Assembly (NCBI RefSeq): GCF_000348785.1
Contig: NC_020520.1
Span: forward strand, 4,588,001 to 4,652,000
DNA length: 64,000 bases
Source: Ilumatobacter coccineus YM16-304
GTDB taxonomy: Bacteria; Actinomycetota; Acidimicrobiia; Acidimicrobiales; Ilumatobacteraceae
Direction of reading: 5' to 3'
In this document: positions 43,901 to 51,883 of the stretch, piece by piece
Layout of the letters: the number at the start of each line of letters is the position of its first letter
Numbering within the stretch: position 1 is the first letter of the stretch
Program-made: the position numbers and the translations under genes
The notes under the pieces: model-generated
What the model was told of the DNA's origin: nothing
Database searches by the model: none
The model's input: only the letters and a program-made list of their open reading frames with translations

Positions 43901-44577
43901 GGCCGAATCCGTTTGAGCTTGGTGCGCTCAGCTGGTCGTTCGTTCAATGCTTGTCGAATGTGGTGGGGCAGTGCACCGAGCGCCGCACCCGACGGGTCTT
44001 CGATGTACTCGAAGACCGTCTCGATGAGGGACTCCGCATATTCCGGAGCCCACTGGATGAGGCGGCTCGCTGGTCGTCCGAGGTCCTTGACGAGATAGGG
44101 GTCACGCTCGAGCCGACCTCGAGCTTCAGACGCATCAACGACGCCGCGCCGTAGCGACATCTCGAGCCGCTCGACAAGCGTTCGCGCCTTCGACGACGGG
44201 ATCGCTCCATGAATCAAGAGCGGAGCGACGTAGCGACGAGCATTGGCCATCGTGGTTTCGTCTTGGAACGTGCGTAGACCAAGATTGACGAGTGCTCGGA
44301 GGAATGCAGCACCCGCCAGCGAAGTGTTCCCGACGACACCGAGCTCTGACCAGATCGAGTTCCTTTGGTAGCGCTCTGGACCGCGCAAAGCAAAGTAGGC
44401 GACAAGCGTCGCCGGTCGGCGACGCCCGAACTCGGTGATGGTGTCACTGTTGCTGGCTTCGCGCACCTGCTGCTCCGCCGCATCGAGCATCTCCGACGGG
44501 ATCGCCGCATCACAAACGAGATCGACATCGCGCAGTAACCGTCTGAGTTGACCTTCAAGGTCGATGGCGCCCACCAT
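40939..44577 (-). CDS. Large uncharacterised protein, putative DruH-like partner of the helicase
   Basis: A 1212-residue protein with no motif I can name. The start is taken as ATG 44577; a GTG at 44586 is possible, and the longer frame to 44655 has poor sequence. The N-terminal 200 residues are helical (YFALRGPERYQRNSIWSELG...). The middle (about 330-640) looks rich in beta strands, with repeated short hydrophobic stretches. An acidic stretch (ESADAGDDEEELDELASLDE) lies near residue 900. It precedes the DUF1998 helicase by 10 bases in one operon. Druantia type III is a two-gene system of a large unknown protein (DruH) and DruE, so order and sizes fit. The link rests on architecture, not on sequence matching. 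Confidence 0.7.
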   Translation of the reverse strand: MVGAIDLEGQLRRLLRDVDLVCDAAIPSEMLDAAEQQVREASNSDTITEFGRRRPATLVAYFALRGPERYQRNSIWSELGVVGNTSLAGAAFLRALVNLGLRTFQDETTMANARRYVAPLLIHGAIPSSKARTLVERLEMSLRRGVVDASEARGRLERDPYLVKDLGRPASRLIQWAPEYAESLIETVFEYIEDPSGAALGALPHHIRQALNERPAERTKLKRIRPPEVWFEYWTGFGPEITINDPDTYWRIRIGGKEVRTSGTEPVELTPTDRAETEARDRRFELWKPAPAWFFHADGRPLKVGELVPTDCVVLLPLGFGVCDPTGQPIRVIEEGVPLSGSWSKHHAVRIDLVGVTELLVAPRAGGEPVVRRQVNVRVAPELAGEVVLDAIGADGRHVFASNPSIRAPHSANEAIQVRYSADDGTINRATLVVGADGVVSMSSVFPAGAHSGRLEVRGAGETLVEHVTVVPGLIVDVDRQFLRPDQESVIEIAADEGVLDQSGTIPVQREVSMVPLSVNGLKFGVVSARVPRVQWGIRSDAHRRLELAPGLIRTNVDSLTAGRIELLVRLNTPATVSLILSVDGDEVQRTPARKTSAIHDVHHNVSVDLAVFRDTLRHQHTSYVTLDLDLDGQRMTAIECGDRPASAAVAARQFPLAPAPPVRERQEARRRAAIEAGLGDHSMAVEFLVEGAAGFSMFLRALGEVSRSQPDQVSTDAGSAEWTELNEAARQAWNMNGIRLRDFVERSDLGRSLAIWAVSHHRRILRMSDREARVLREWLVGNTISSAATQSWAHRGWVEACLPTASDAPELLFPATVLYHCVRLAAGDETSAAAVTQAAEIDQVVVIGAGAFLTEVVRRRNSLEAIDSSTEALAAVESADAGDDEEELDELASLDECVLDIDGRMIQLLPDRPVRPPSVRLLRRNRAVAVLKLTQDDDMYVAELPTDLAGCLTPELVTGDLSAPRRPRSDLALDVSSGPGSAGKPQRVETLSELATAMTDQLVDRIVDSITAGAAFDDLIEALFEDEQAAAAALVRLADRIEDPAIMNLVAAATAPSLFLFSWLGVSQARLHELRDRRLLYVCLAPRTPHEWAPVGWPAAAPFEPTASTLGTFVSWALQQSDGLEITSQTWTYAAGPPHSHPLVGVARERLLSHGVDTAFINVALATERMLADDILAVEARRMVLAALRANPAAARNAAIVGIALHLITRG

Positions 44578-44723
44578 TGACCTCACAATGCCACTTCTCT
44601 GAACGGGCTCGCAAAGTCGAGAGCGCTCACATGGTGCACGCCGACACCCGGGCATGCACTGGATCAGCGCCGACCTTCACCGCAGTTCCGTTTCCGCGCA
44701 TGCAGCGGTCCGAGCGCCGCTCG

Positions 44724-45566
44724 CTACGTGGCGGTATATCGACCTACCGCAGCACGCAGTAGATCCGTTTCGTCGGCGTTCGGTGGGCCGGCACTTCCCA
44801 TGTGCTTCTCCGCGATGACTGTCACCCCGGTCTGTTCGTCGCGCAGCACCAGCACGGCTCGTGACTCGACGGCCGATCCGTAGTCTTCTCCACCCGGGCC
44901 CAGGCGTGCCACCACCCGAAGACCAAGACCGTGCTCGAGCACGTCGAACCAGGCGGCTCCGAACGCAAAGACCGGCGCGTCGAGTTCTGCAATGGGTTCC
45001 CACACCCACTCACGCACGTACGCAGCCGGCGGCCGCATGGCGCCCTTCACCGCCTTGCTGTGCCACGGATACAACTCGAAGCCGACCATCGCGCTCGCAG
45101 GAAGGGTGGGTTCACCAACCCAACGCCTCAGAAACTTCAGCCGGCTCCGATGATGCCGATTGGGCCCGACCACTTCGACCCACGGGTCGCGCAGGTACGC
45201 CCAACTCGACGCCCAGTCGCTGTACGAGCCGAATCCACGGATCTCGTCGGCGAACACACCGTCGCGGCCTTGGAACTCGAGGACGGCTTCGCCGGGATTG
45301 AGCGCGAGAAACACGCCACGGACATCGCCTCGAAGATCACCGAGGTACGGCTCGGGCAGCGCGTCCCACTCGACCGCGCCCGTTCCCGTCCCCTGGTAAC
45401 TCTCCGCCCAACGCTCCAGATCAGGCGGCACGGCCCCGCCACCGGAGAGGAATCGTTCGATGTACTGGTTCCACCCAGCCTGAATGCGCTCGACCGCTGA
45501 ACCGAACGGTTGCCGGTTGTCCGCAGTGGCGGGCGATGTCGCCCGGTCGTCGTGCCAGCTCATCAC
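44724..45566 (-). CDS. Hypothetical protein, 280 residues, with a uracil-glycosylase-like NPG motif
   Basis: Family not firmly recognised. The product starts MMSWHDDRATSPATADNRQ. A motif GVFLALNPGEAVLEFQGRDG near residue 85 recalls motif A of the uracil-DNA-glycosylase superfamily (x-N-P-G), and LPASAMVGFELYPWHSKAV resembles a motif further on; the histidine/serine motif B is not obvious. Many UDG-fold proteins in prokaryotic genomes have no known activity. It is upstream of the DruH-like gene on the same strand with a 146-base gap, and divergent from the methyltransferase gene at 45774. It could be a third gene of the minus-strand cluster or an unrelated island gene. No signal peptide. Confidence 0.65.
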   Translation of the reverse strand: MMSWHDDRATSPATADNRQPFGSAVERIQAGWNQYIERFLSGGGAVPPDLERWAESYQGTGTGAVEWDALPEPYLGDLRGDVRGVFLALNPGEAVLEFQGRDGVFADEIRGFGSYSDWASSWAYLRDPWVEVVGPNRHHRSRLKFLRRWVGEPTLPASAMVGFELYPWHSKAVKGAMRPPAAYVREWVWEPIAELDAPVFAFGAAWFDVLEHGLGLRVVARLGPGGEDYGSAVESRAVLVLRDEQTGVTVIAEKHMGSAGPPNADETDLLRAAVGRYTAT

Positions 45567-45773
45567 CCCATCAATACCATGATCGAACGGCGCCCGATTT
45601 ATCTGTCACCAGCATCGTGCCGGTCGGACTGCGATGCACCGTCAGTCGCACGACTCACGCCCCCGCCGATCGCTACGCTGCCGCGACAGTGCTCTGGCCA
45701 CTCGAACCCGCCCATCATCGTCACGAGCGAAGCTTGGTTCGACCGCCACATCCCTAACGAGAGGAGCTGGAGC

Positions 45774-47009
45774 ATGGGTAAACAGGCACGAAAGAAGCGA
45801 CAGCAGGACCCGATCGGGCGTCTGCGATCTGACGCTGAGCGGGCAGCACGCTCCTACCTATCCGGACTCGCCATCAATCACCGGATGACCGCACCCCAGT
45901 TCTGGGCCCAGCTCGAGCAATCGCTCGGCAAGCGGTTTGCTGACGACTTCGAGGCTGCCATCGAGCGCCGGGAGCAGGACGAGTCTGACGCTGCCGTCTA
46001 CGACCTCATGTATCGCGACGTCGAGACCGTCAAGAGGACCGCGCCCATCCTCAATCCGATGGCATTCGACTGGCTCACCCACTTCGCCGCTGCCAAAGTC
46101 CCCGAGGGGGATATTGTCGATCTGGGCAGCGGCGCAGGTCTCCTGACCTGCTTCTACGCGATGCGGCGGCCTGCATCGCAGGTCGTCGGAATCGAGTTGA
46201 ACGCAGCCGGAGTCGATCGCGGACGAGAACTGGCCCGCGAAATGGGGCTCACCAACGTTGCGTTCGAGCAGGGCGATCTCCGAGATGTCGATCTCGGAAG
46301 GCGATTCGATTGCGCCGTGTCGACGCTCGCGCTGACAGAGGTCGACTTCAGTCGCAGTACCGATCAGGAGAGCTTCGACTTCAGCACGCTCGCGCGGGGG
46401 AGACGTCGATTCGAATCCGAGACAAGCGATCTCGCTGGTGTGGCGAGTCGCCACCTCACAGACGAAGGTGCGTACCTCTCCTTCGAACGCCTGCCCCGGT
46501 TCGATGACTTCGCCGGTTGGGTCGGAGCACAGCAGAGGCATGGCCTTGGGATCGAGCTCGGCAGCGCCGGCCGTATTGTCTGGCAGGATCCGATGGTGGG
46601 GCGCCAGTCGAGTCAGGCGCTCGTGGCGAGGCCGAGTGCTCGAGCATGTGCGCTCACGCAACTCGAGGATTGGTACCTCAGCGAAATCCCCACGGAGGAG
46701 TTCGAATGTGAGGTCCGGCTCAATCGGTCGCAAGAGATCGCCTTTCACGCTGGCACTCACCTCGAGGTGAGTGATCAGTTCGGCAGTGGCGCAACAAGGA
46801 TCTACCGGTTGCAGGACCGCTCCGATGAGGTGATCTACCTCACGACAAGCCGGGGGTTCCGACAGGAGATTGCACGCGTTTCCGCAAGCTCCGGCGGGTT
46901 GCGCGACGACTTCGAAGCAATGATCGACAACTTCACCCAGGACCCCGAGGTGACGAGCAGCCGACCTCTCGAGGAGAACGACCTCCTACAGGACCTCGAC
47001 CGTACCTGA
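45774..47009 (+). CDS. SAM-dependent class I methyltransferase, 411 residues
   Basis: The ATG at 45774 has a clear ribosome site (GAGGAG, 45761-45766). A basic N terminus (MGKQARKKRQQDP) is followed by a helical region, then the Rossmann methyltransferase core: DIVDLGSGAGLLTCFYA near residue 113 (motif I), VVGIELNAAGVDRGREL (motif II acidic residue), VAFEQGDLRDVDLGRRFD (motif III/IV). There is no NPPY or DPPY, so it is not a standard DNA N6/N4 methyltransferase; the substrate may be protein, RNA or a small molecule. The C-terminal 200 residues are unassigned. It is divergent from the 280-residue gene and followed by a gene-poor stretch with transposase remains. Confidence 0.8.
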   Translation: MGKQARKKRQQDPIGRLRSDAERAARSYLSGLAINHRMTAPQFWAQLEQSLGKRFADDFEAAIERREQDESDAAVYDLMYRDVETVKRTAPILNPMAFDWLTHFAAAKVPEGDIVDLGSGAGLLTCFYAMRRPASQVVGIELNAAGVDRGRELAREMGLTNVAFEQGDLRDVDLGRRFDCAVSTLALTEVDFSRSTDQESFDFSTLARGRRRFESETSDLAGVASRHLTDEGAYLSFERLPRFDDFAGWVGAQQRHGLGIELGSAGRIVWQDPMVGRQSSQALVARPSARACALTQLEDWYLSEIPTEEFECEVRLNRSQEIAFHAGTHLEVSDQFGSGATRIYRLQDRSDEVIYLTTSRGFRQEIARVSASSGGLRDDFEAMIDNFTQDPEVTSSRPLEENDLLQDLDRT

Positions 47010-47614
47010 AGGCGGCCATCGCTGATCACCGCTCGGATGATCCGCCCGGCGATTGCCGATGTTGCAGACTCTGAGTCCGTAGGGGGCGTAGGAACACTTC
47101 CTCTAGGCCGTCTCCGCACGCTCCACGAACGAACACAAGGCTGCGCTCCGGCGCATGTCCTCCACGTCCCCGGCGCGGGCGTCAAGCAGCCGATCGGTGC
47201 ACGCCGATCCGCTAGGTGTGATGACCGGGGACGTTGTCCCTTGAGCGTTGACATCGGTGTTGACCATCCAAGTGCGCCGTGTGCTCGGTGGTGATTGTAG
47301 AAGTGGACGAAGTGCTCGTAGTGATCTGAGCGTTCACGGCGAGCGTCCAGGAACCGCTCGTGAGTAGTGACTGCTCCTCACCGGTTCAGGAGATCGTGGT
47401 CTCGCGAGACCCACTCGGCAAGGAATCGATCGACACAGATTGTCCGGCACGTGGCCAGGATCTGCGGCTACCGGCCGATGGTTCGCCACTACGTGGGACA
47501 AATCAAGGACGCCGTTCCGCATTTGAGTGCCCTCAACGCCAAGCGAGATCAGTTCTCGGAGAATCGATCACCAACGGGCGCTGGCTCACCGTCCGTTCCT
47601 ACGAACAAGTCGAC
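47010..47614. other. Gene-poor spacer with transposase remains
   Basis: About 600 bases between the methyltransferase and the convergent 747-residue gene. The only interpretable content is the IS481-type transposase remnant at 47215-47362. I found no inverted-repeat ends or target duplication, and nothing convincing in the rest. Confidence 0.6.
47215..47362 (-). pseudogene. C-terminal remnant of an IS481-type (DDE) transposase
   Basis: Read on the minus strand from 47362, the frame gives HERFLDARRERSDHYEHFVH followed by FYNHHRAHGALGWSTPMSTL. The YNHHRxHGALG block is the hallmark near the C terminus of IS481/IS3-like integrase-type transposases, just after the catalytic glutamate region. Upstream of the remnant the frame is closed by a stop, and the DD part of the active site is missing, so it is a dead fragment. 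It marks a past insertion within the island. Confidence 0.7.
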
Positions 47615-49858
47615 TCAGGTCGACCAGAATCGCGCGCGTTCCTCAGCGTCGATCTGAGCGATCAGATCGAGGAGTTCCTGTTCGCCGCGCGCTTCGAGCC
47701 GGCCGACCACCTGCTGCCGAGACGGCATCGAGGCCCCACCCAAGCCCAGCGCCGCGCCGAGCCATTGCTCGAGGCTCGAATTCGTCTCACTCTGGCCTGC
47801 CAGCTGCCTCAGCTGCGCCTCTGGCCCCCGGCCAACGAGGGCGGCGGACCTGACGACACGAACGTCGAGGGTCGACGGCGTTGCTCGGCGAACGAGGAGT
47901 CGGTCTCCTTCGACAAGTCTGTGCTCGTCGGCCACCCACTTCAAGGATCCGATATAGGGCCTCATCGACCAGCCAAATCGAGTCGGCCGATCCCCCGTCA
48001 TCATCGAACCTTCTCGTCCGGGCGAAACACCGAGGTGCACTGCGAACGCTTCCGGGATAGCCCGCCCGCTGCCGCGGAGCAGATCGCTGTCCACGACGGT
48101 CGACCACGCCCACACGCCGTCGATGACGTAGCAACCACCGGTCAGCTCGAGACTGACGTCAGGAACGTAGGGATCGTCTTCCGGGCGGACCCGAACGACT
48201 CCGCCATCGGCGATGAAGGCAGGGTGCATCGTTGCGTACATGTTGATCGAGTTCATCGACACGCCGTAGGCCTCGTGCAACGAATGCGCGAGTCGACCGA
48301 TCTCCTGCGACCCTCCGCTCAGCTCGTCGAGCATGTGCTCCACGATGCTCCGATACTCCTCGCCATCGGAGTTGGCAAGGCCCCAACGATCCTTGCCCAG
48401 TCGCTTCGTATAGCTCGATTCGTGGAGATGATTCCTGACCGATCGCTCACTGTCCGCCCCGATGGCGTCGACCAACTCGGTGACCGAGTGCGGGCGACCT
48501 GTCGCGGCCAACACTCCACCGATCTTGTCTTCGAGGAATCGCCACCTCACCACGTGCGAGCCGAGCACTCGGAACTTCGGAGCCTCCATCGTCAACGACT
48601 CAGCACTCGTCCGACTCAAGCCCATCGATTCCAGCTCGTCGAGCAGCGCGTCGAGTGGAGCGGCGTATCCGTCGGCAGTTTGTTCGAAGGCAGCCAAGAC
48701 GATCCCGTCGAGATCGCCAGGGAGAGACTCGTCAATGAACCATTGGTCGACCAATACGAACGGCCCCGAGAGATAGGCGAACAACTCGTCGACGAGATCA
48801 CCCTCGGCGACCGGTTGAAACTCGGGAGGCGCGACCCGAGCAGGAAACGCCGTTCCCAGCTCTTCTCGCAGGGTCCGCGCATGCGCCGTGACGCTCTCGA
48901 AGGCGGGCGTACGCAGCGCCGAATCGAGTCGCTCCTTGATCCGGCTCTCCATTCTTCTGATCGCTTCGCCGGTCACTGCATGGCGCTCCCCGAGCTCGGC
49001 CAACGTGGGGACGCGCCTGACGCCCTTCGCCAGCAGCCTCTCGAGAATGTCCTCCTCCCGGCCGGTGAACTGCCCCACCAACAACCGGGCCGCCTCGATC
49101 GGATCGAATCGCGACCGCAGCTCGGAGCTCGTCAGCACCGCCAGATCGACGTAGTCGAGGAAGTCGACCGCCGAGGCAACCTCGAGCGGAGCATCTGGAC
49201 GACGAGCGAGCTCAGACGCCGCACCCATACCCGTTCGCACCCCATTGGCGAGCGCCCATGCCGCAACGACCGAGGCGGCACGGGCGAACTCACTGCTGTC
49301 TTCATCGGTCGACACATCCGAACTCGCGCTCGACATGTCGCTGACGAAATCGAGCAACACCGAGACTTTCTGGGTCCCGACCCCTTGCCAGTTCGAAATG
49401 CTCGCCGGTGTCGAATCGCATAGCTCTTCCCATGTCGGTGCGTACTTCTGCACCGCCCGTCGACAGAGACTGGGGAGTAGCGGTGGATCGATCAGGCCAC
49501 TCAGCTCTTGCAGGCTCGGATAGGTGTCTCCGAGCCGCACATCGTCGGCCGCAGCCAGCTCTTCGTCGCCGTGGGGTGCTGCGGCGAACATCAGGATCTG
49601 CGTGGCCCGTCGCGAACCGACACCACGCCAGTCGAACACCTCTCGCGGCGTCACCGCTCGCAGCTGTTCCCAGGAAGGAGCATTCGTGCTGACCGCAAGC
49701 CGACAGGACGTCGGAATCGCCGACTCTCTGATCCTCCCGGAGAGATGCTGGAGCCCAGAAATCTGCTTGCCGAGCGGTACGTGCTCGTCGAGCGTCTGAA
49801 TATCCACCTGGGCTGCGCCGAGTCCATCGATTTCCGTCGCGCCATTCATCGGCGACAT
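47615..49858 (-). CDS. Protein with RNAP alpha-CTD-like repeats and a sigma-region-4-like helix-turn-helix
   Basis: About 747 residues from ATG 49858 (GTG 49876 is an alternative). Two copies of a helix-hairpin-helix of the RNA polymerase alpha C-terminal type occur in the first 130 residues: TPREVFDWRGVGSRRATQIL and TPASISNWQGVGTQKVSVLL. Near residues 255-290 comes a sigma-70 region-4-like helix-turn-helix: VPTLAELGERHAVTGEAIRR followed by MESRIKERL. The middle and C-terminal parts have winged-helix-like segments (VTELVDAIGADSERSVRNHL) and no catalytic motif I recognise. DNA binding is likely; whether it regulates transcription or is a defence sensor is open. The combination also occurs in the C-terminal half of PglW in this window. 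Confidence 0.78.
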   Translation of the reverse strand: MSPMNGATEIDGLGAAQVDIQTLDEHVPLGKQISGLQHLSGRIRESAIPTSCRLAVSTNAPSWEQLRAVTPREVFDWRGVGSRRATQILMFAAAPHGDEELAAADDVRLGDTYPSLQELSGLIDPPLLPSLCRRAVQKYAPTWEELCDSTPASISNWQGVGTQKVSVLLDFVSDMSSASSDVSTDEDSSEFARAASVVAAWALANGVRTGMGAASELARRPDAPLEVASAVDFLDYVDLAVLTSSELRSRFDPIEAARLLVGQFTGREEDILERLLAKGVRRVPTLAELGERHAVTGEAIRRMESRIKERLDSALRTPAFESVTAHARTLREELGTAFPARVAPPEFQPVAEGDLVDELFAYLSGPFVLVDQWFIDESLPGDLDGIVLAAFEQTADGYAAPLDALLDELESMGLSRTSAESLTMEAPKFRVLGSHVVRWRFLEDKIGGVLAATGRPHSVTELVDAIGADSERSVRNHLHESSYTKRLGKDRWGLANSDGEEYRSIVEHMLDELSGGSQEIGRLAHSLHEAYGVSMNSINMYATMHPAFIADGGVVRVRPEDDPYVPDVSLELTGGCYVIDGVWAWSTVVDSDLLRGSGRAIPEAFAVHLGVSPGREGSMMTGDRPTRFGWSMRPYIGSLKWVADEHRLVEGDRLLVRRATPSTLDVRVVRSAALVGRGPEAQLRQLAGQSETNSSLEQWLGAALGLGGASMPSRQQVVGRLEARGEQELLDLIAQIDAEERARFWST

Positions 49859-49881
49859 GGTTACTACACCCACCACGTCAG

Positions 49882-50241
49882 ATGACGACCTCGATGGTCG
49901 AGTTCACGGCGGTCCTTCACCTACTCGACACCAAGCGAAGGACACGATCACCTCTCGGCCGCGACGACCTTGAAATGCAGATTGACCCGCGTGCGATTCG
50001 CCGACACGCCCACTATTCATGGGCCTTTGCGTGCGAACGCGAGATGAAAGAGGAGGAATGGGAGCGGATCCTGTGGGCCGCTGACGAACTGGGCGTCGGG
50101 ATCGTCACATTCTCGCGATCTCACGTGTGGGGCGACTACACGACTCACCTTCGAGCGAAAGCAGCGCCCGCGAGATCGATCATCCGCCGGGCCTTTCTGG
50201 ACGATGCCGGCCTCCCAACCGACCTCTGCCGCCAACGGTAG
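49882..50241 (+). CDS. Hypothetical small protein or gene fragment, 119 residues
   Basis: An open frame divergent from the alpha-CTD-like protein gene (starts 23 bases apart). Residues 30-100 read like real protein (HYSWAFACEREMKEEEWERI, then LGVGIVTFSRSHVWGDY), but I recognise no family, and the N terminus is less convincing. There is no ribosome site. The end (LDDAGLPTDLCRQR) is abrupt. It could be a complete small gene or the tail of a larger nuclease-type gene lost at its 5' end, which would fit the neighbouring transposase remains. Confidence 0.4.
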   Translation: MTTSMVEFTAVLHLLDTKRRTRSPLGRDDLEMQIDPRAIRRHAHYSWAFACEREMKEEEWERILWAADELGVGIVTFSRSHVWGDYTTHLRAKAAPARSIIRRAFLDDAGLPTDLCRQR

Positions 50242-50267
50242 GGCTTACGCCCGGCGAGACTCACGTG

Positions 50268-50444
50268 TCAGTCCTGCCGTCTCATCCAGTCGAGAGCCGC
50301 TGCCGCATCCGACTCCGAGATCTTGGTCCGAACATCTGGGGCTGTGTTGACGATGTACCGAGCGAACTCGAACCGCTCCCCGTCGGACTCCAGCGCGTCC
50401 CGACCCGACTCGTCCTCGCCCAACATCGAACCCATCTCAACCAT
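50268..50444 (-). CDS. Small acidic hypothetical protein, 58 residues
   Basis: A short minus-strand frame (MVEMGSMLGEDESGRDALES...) that ends MRRQD at a TGA. Codon third positions are mostly G or C, and the composition (acidic, with FARYIVNTAPDVRTKISESD) looks like protein rather than noise. There is no strong ribosome site, and no partner gene is adjacent, so an antitoxin role cannot be argued. It fills most of the otherwise empty space between 50241 and 50679; the rest (50445-50678) contains only the ribosome site of the next gene. Confidence 0.4.
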   Translation of the reverse strand: MVEMGSMLGEDESGRDALESDGERFEFARYIVNTAPDVRTKISESDAAAALDWMRRQD

Positions 50445-50678
50445 GTCTCAGACTGAGTTCTCCGAGTGGTTTCCAGCGGCGGGTTTCTCACAATCCTCTG
50501 CACCGAGGTCCGATACTCGATGGCCGGGCGGCGACGGTCACCGAAGTGGTGCCGTCGACTTCAGGGTCCGGTCTTCGGTATGGTCCCGCTCGCAGCGCGA
50601 TGATGGGCGGACTAGCAAAGCTGCGGAATGGTCGTCGCAACCACGTGATCTCCGATGTTCCCCGAAAGGTGGCCCGTC

Positions 50679-51422
50679 ATGAACGTCCCTGAGTACGTGG
50701 CCGACATGATCCGCACGCCGGCACCCGAAGGGGTGGGCGTCCTGGCCGGATCGACGCCCGTGGTCAGTTTCGGCGACGCCTCCACAGCTCGCGTCGCAAC
50801 GCTCGGTATCAATCCGTCGTGGGCCGAGTTCGCGAACCAGAAGGGCGTGCTGCTGACCGGTGCCGAACGTCGCCTCGCCACGCTCGAGTCCGTGGGTGCC
50901 GCGAGCTCGACGGAGATGAACGACGAGCAGGTCGAGGAGGTCGTCCGCGACTGCTACGGCTACTTCCAACGGCGCCCGTTCGGTTGGTTCAGCAAGCTCG
51001 AGGATCTCATCCATCCGGGCCTCGGAGCGAGCTACTACGACGGCACGGCCTGCCACCTCGACCTGTCGCCCCGAGCGACCGACCCGATCTGGGGTGGGCT
51101 GACCTCTGCCCAGAAGACCGCCCTGCTCGACGAAGGCGCCGAGTTCCTCAGCCGGCAACTCCGCTCGGAATCGATCCGAACCGTCTACGTGAACGGAGCA
51201 AGCATGTGGGAGCAACTCCGCGCGCTCGGACTCACCGACTTCGAGGACGTGGGAGTCGGCCACTTCTCCGACGCCGACAGGACGTACAAGCTCCGAATCG
51301 GCGAGGGAGACGGAGTCCGCTACGTGGGCACCTCGATGAACCGTCAGGCCGCCCGCGGATTCCGCTCCGAAGACCGCCAGCCACTCATCGATTGGCTCAG
51401 TCAGGTCGCTCGACAGCGCTGA
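50679..51422 (+). CDS. Hypothetical protein, 247 residues, UDG-superfamily-like
   Basis: The ATG at 50679 has a ribosome site (GAAAGGTGG, 50664-50672), which favours it over the ATG at 50655. The motif ARVATLGINPSWAEFANQKG near residue 35 resembles motif A of uracil-DNA-glycosylase-fold proteins (G-I-N-P). Further conserved-looking blocks are GTACHLDLSPRATDPIWGGL near 125 and IRTVYVNGASMWEQL near 165. The catalytic residues of known UDG families are not obvious, so only fold-level similarity is suggested. It converges with the 131-residue gene with 12 bases between. Codon use is that of the host background. Unknown function. Confidence 0.72.
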   Translation: MNVPEYVADMIRTPAPEGVGVLAGSTPVVSFGDASTARVATLGINPSWAEFANQKGVLLTGAERRLATLESVGAASSTEMNDEQVEEVVRDCYGYFQRRPFGWFSKLEDLIHPGLGASYYDGTACHLDLSPRATDPIWGGLTSAQKTALLDEGAEFLSRQLRSESIRTVYVNGASMWEQLRALGLTDFEDVGVGHFSDADRTYKLRIGEGDGVRYVGTSMNRQAARGFRSEDRQPLIDWLSQVARQR

Positions 51423-51434
51423 CGTCGGTGCCCG

Positions 51435-51830
51435 TCAGACGACCTGCGCTGATCGCACCTCATCGATGAGATAGCAGTACCACCCAGGCGTCGCAGTTCC
51501 GTCGGTGGTGAACACCACCTTGTTGAACCGGCCTCGGGCGTTCGAGACCACCTGCCAGTCGTGGTCTGCGCCTCGCTCCGCAACGGCACGCAGATACTCG
51601 ACCACCGCTTCACGTTTGGTGTCGGCGTTCAGCACCGCCGTGTGCCCACCGCCGAGATCGATGCGCAGCAGCGGTCGCCGGCCGAACCCCTCGATGTCGC
51701 CGATGGTGGGAGCCGCCGGGCCGGCCATCCAGTCTGAGAGCAGGGCAGCCAGCTCATTCTTCGACCCGAGCGTCTGGGCTTCCAAGAACTGCTCGCCGCC
51801 ACCAGATTCGCCACCTGAAATACCGTCCAT
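51435..51830 (-). CDS. Hypothetical protein, 131 residues
   Basis: No family recognised. The product (MDGISGGESGGGEQFLEAQT...) has a glycine-rich start, a central block containing LRIDLGGGHTAVLNADTKRE, and a C-terminal half with NARGRFNKVVFTTDGTATPG then WYCYLIDEV. It is probably a small cytosolic alpha/beta protein. On the minus strand TAGAGT lies 7 bases before the ATG, in the position of a -10 box for a leaderless transcript. Good codon bias supports it as real. Confidence 0.65.
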   Translation of the reverse strand: MDGISGGESGGGEQFLEAQTLGSKNELAALLSDWMAGPAAPTIGDIEGFGRRPLLRIDLGGGHTAVLNADTKREAVVEYLRAVAERGADHDWQVVSNARGRFNKVVFTTDGTATPGWYCYLIDEVRSAQVV

Positions 51831-51883
51831 ACTGCGACTCTATGCGGATCCTGCGTCAGACGCCCCGAGCCGATCGCTCCTGT

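Noticed and set aside
36192-44577. DISARM assignment for the DUF1998 helicase operon
   Set aside because: No adjacent methyltransferase or PLD gene on this operon. The PLD gene is 34 kb away with its own SNF2 partner.
47360-49423. 687-residue plus-strand frame opposite the alpha-CTD/sigma-4 protein
   Set aside because: No domain-like sequence; the minus strand has recognisable helix-turn-helix and hairpin motifs.
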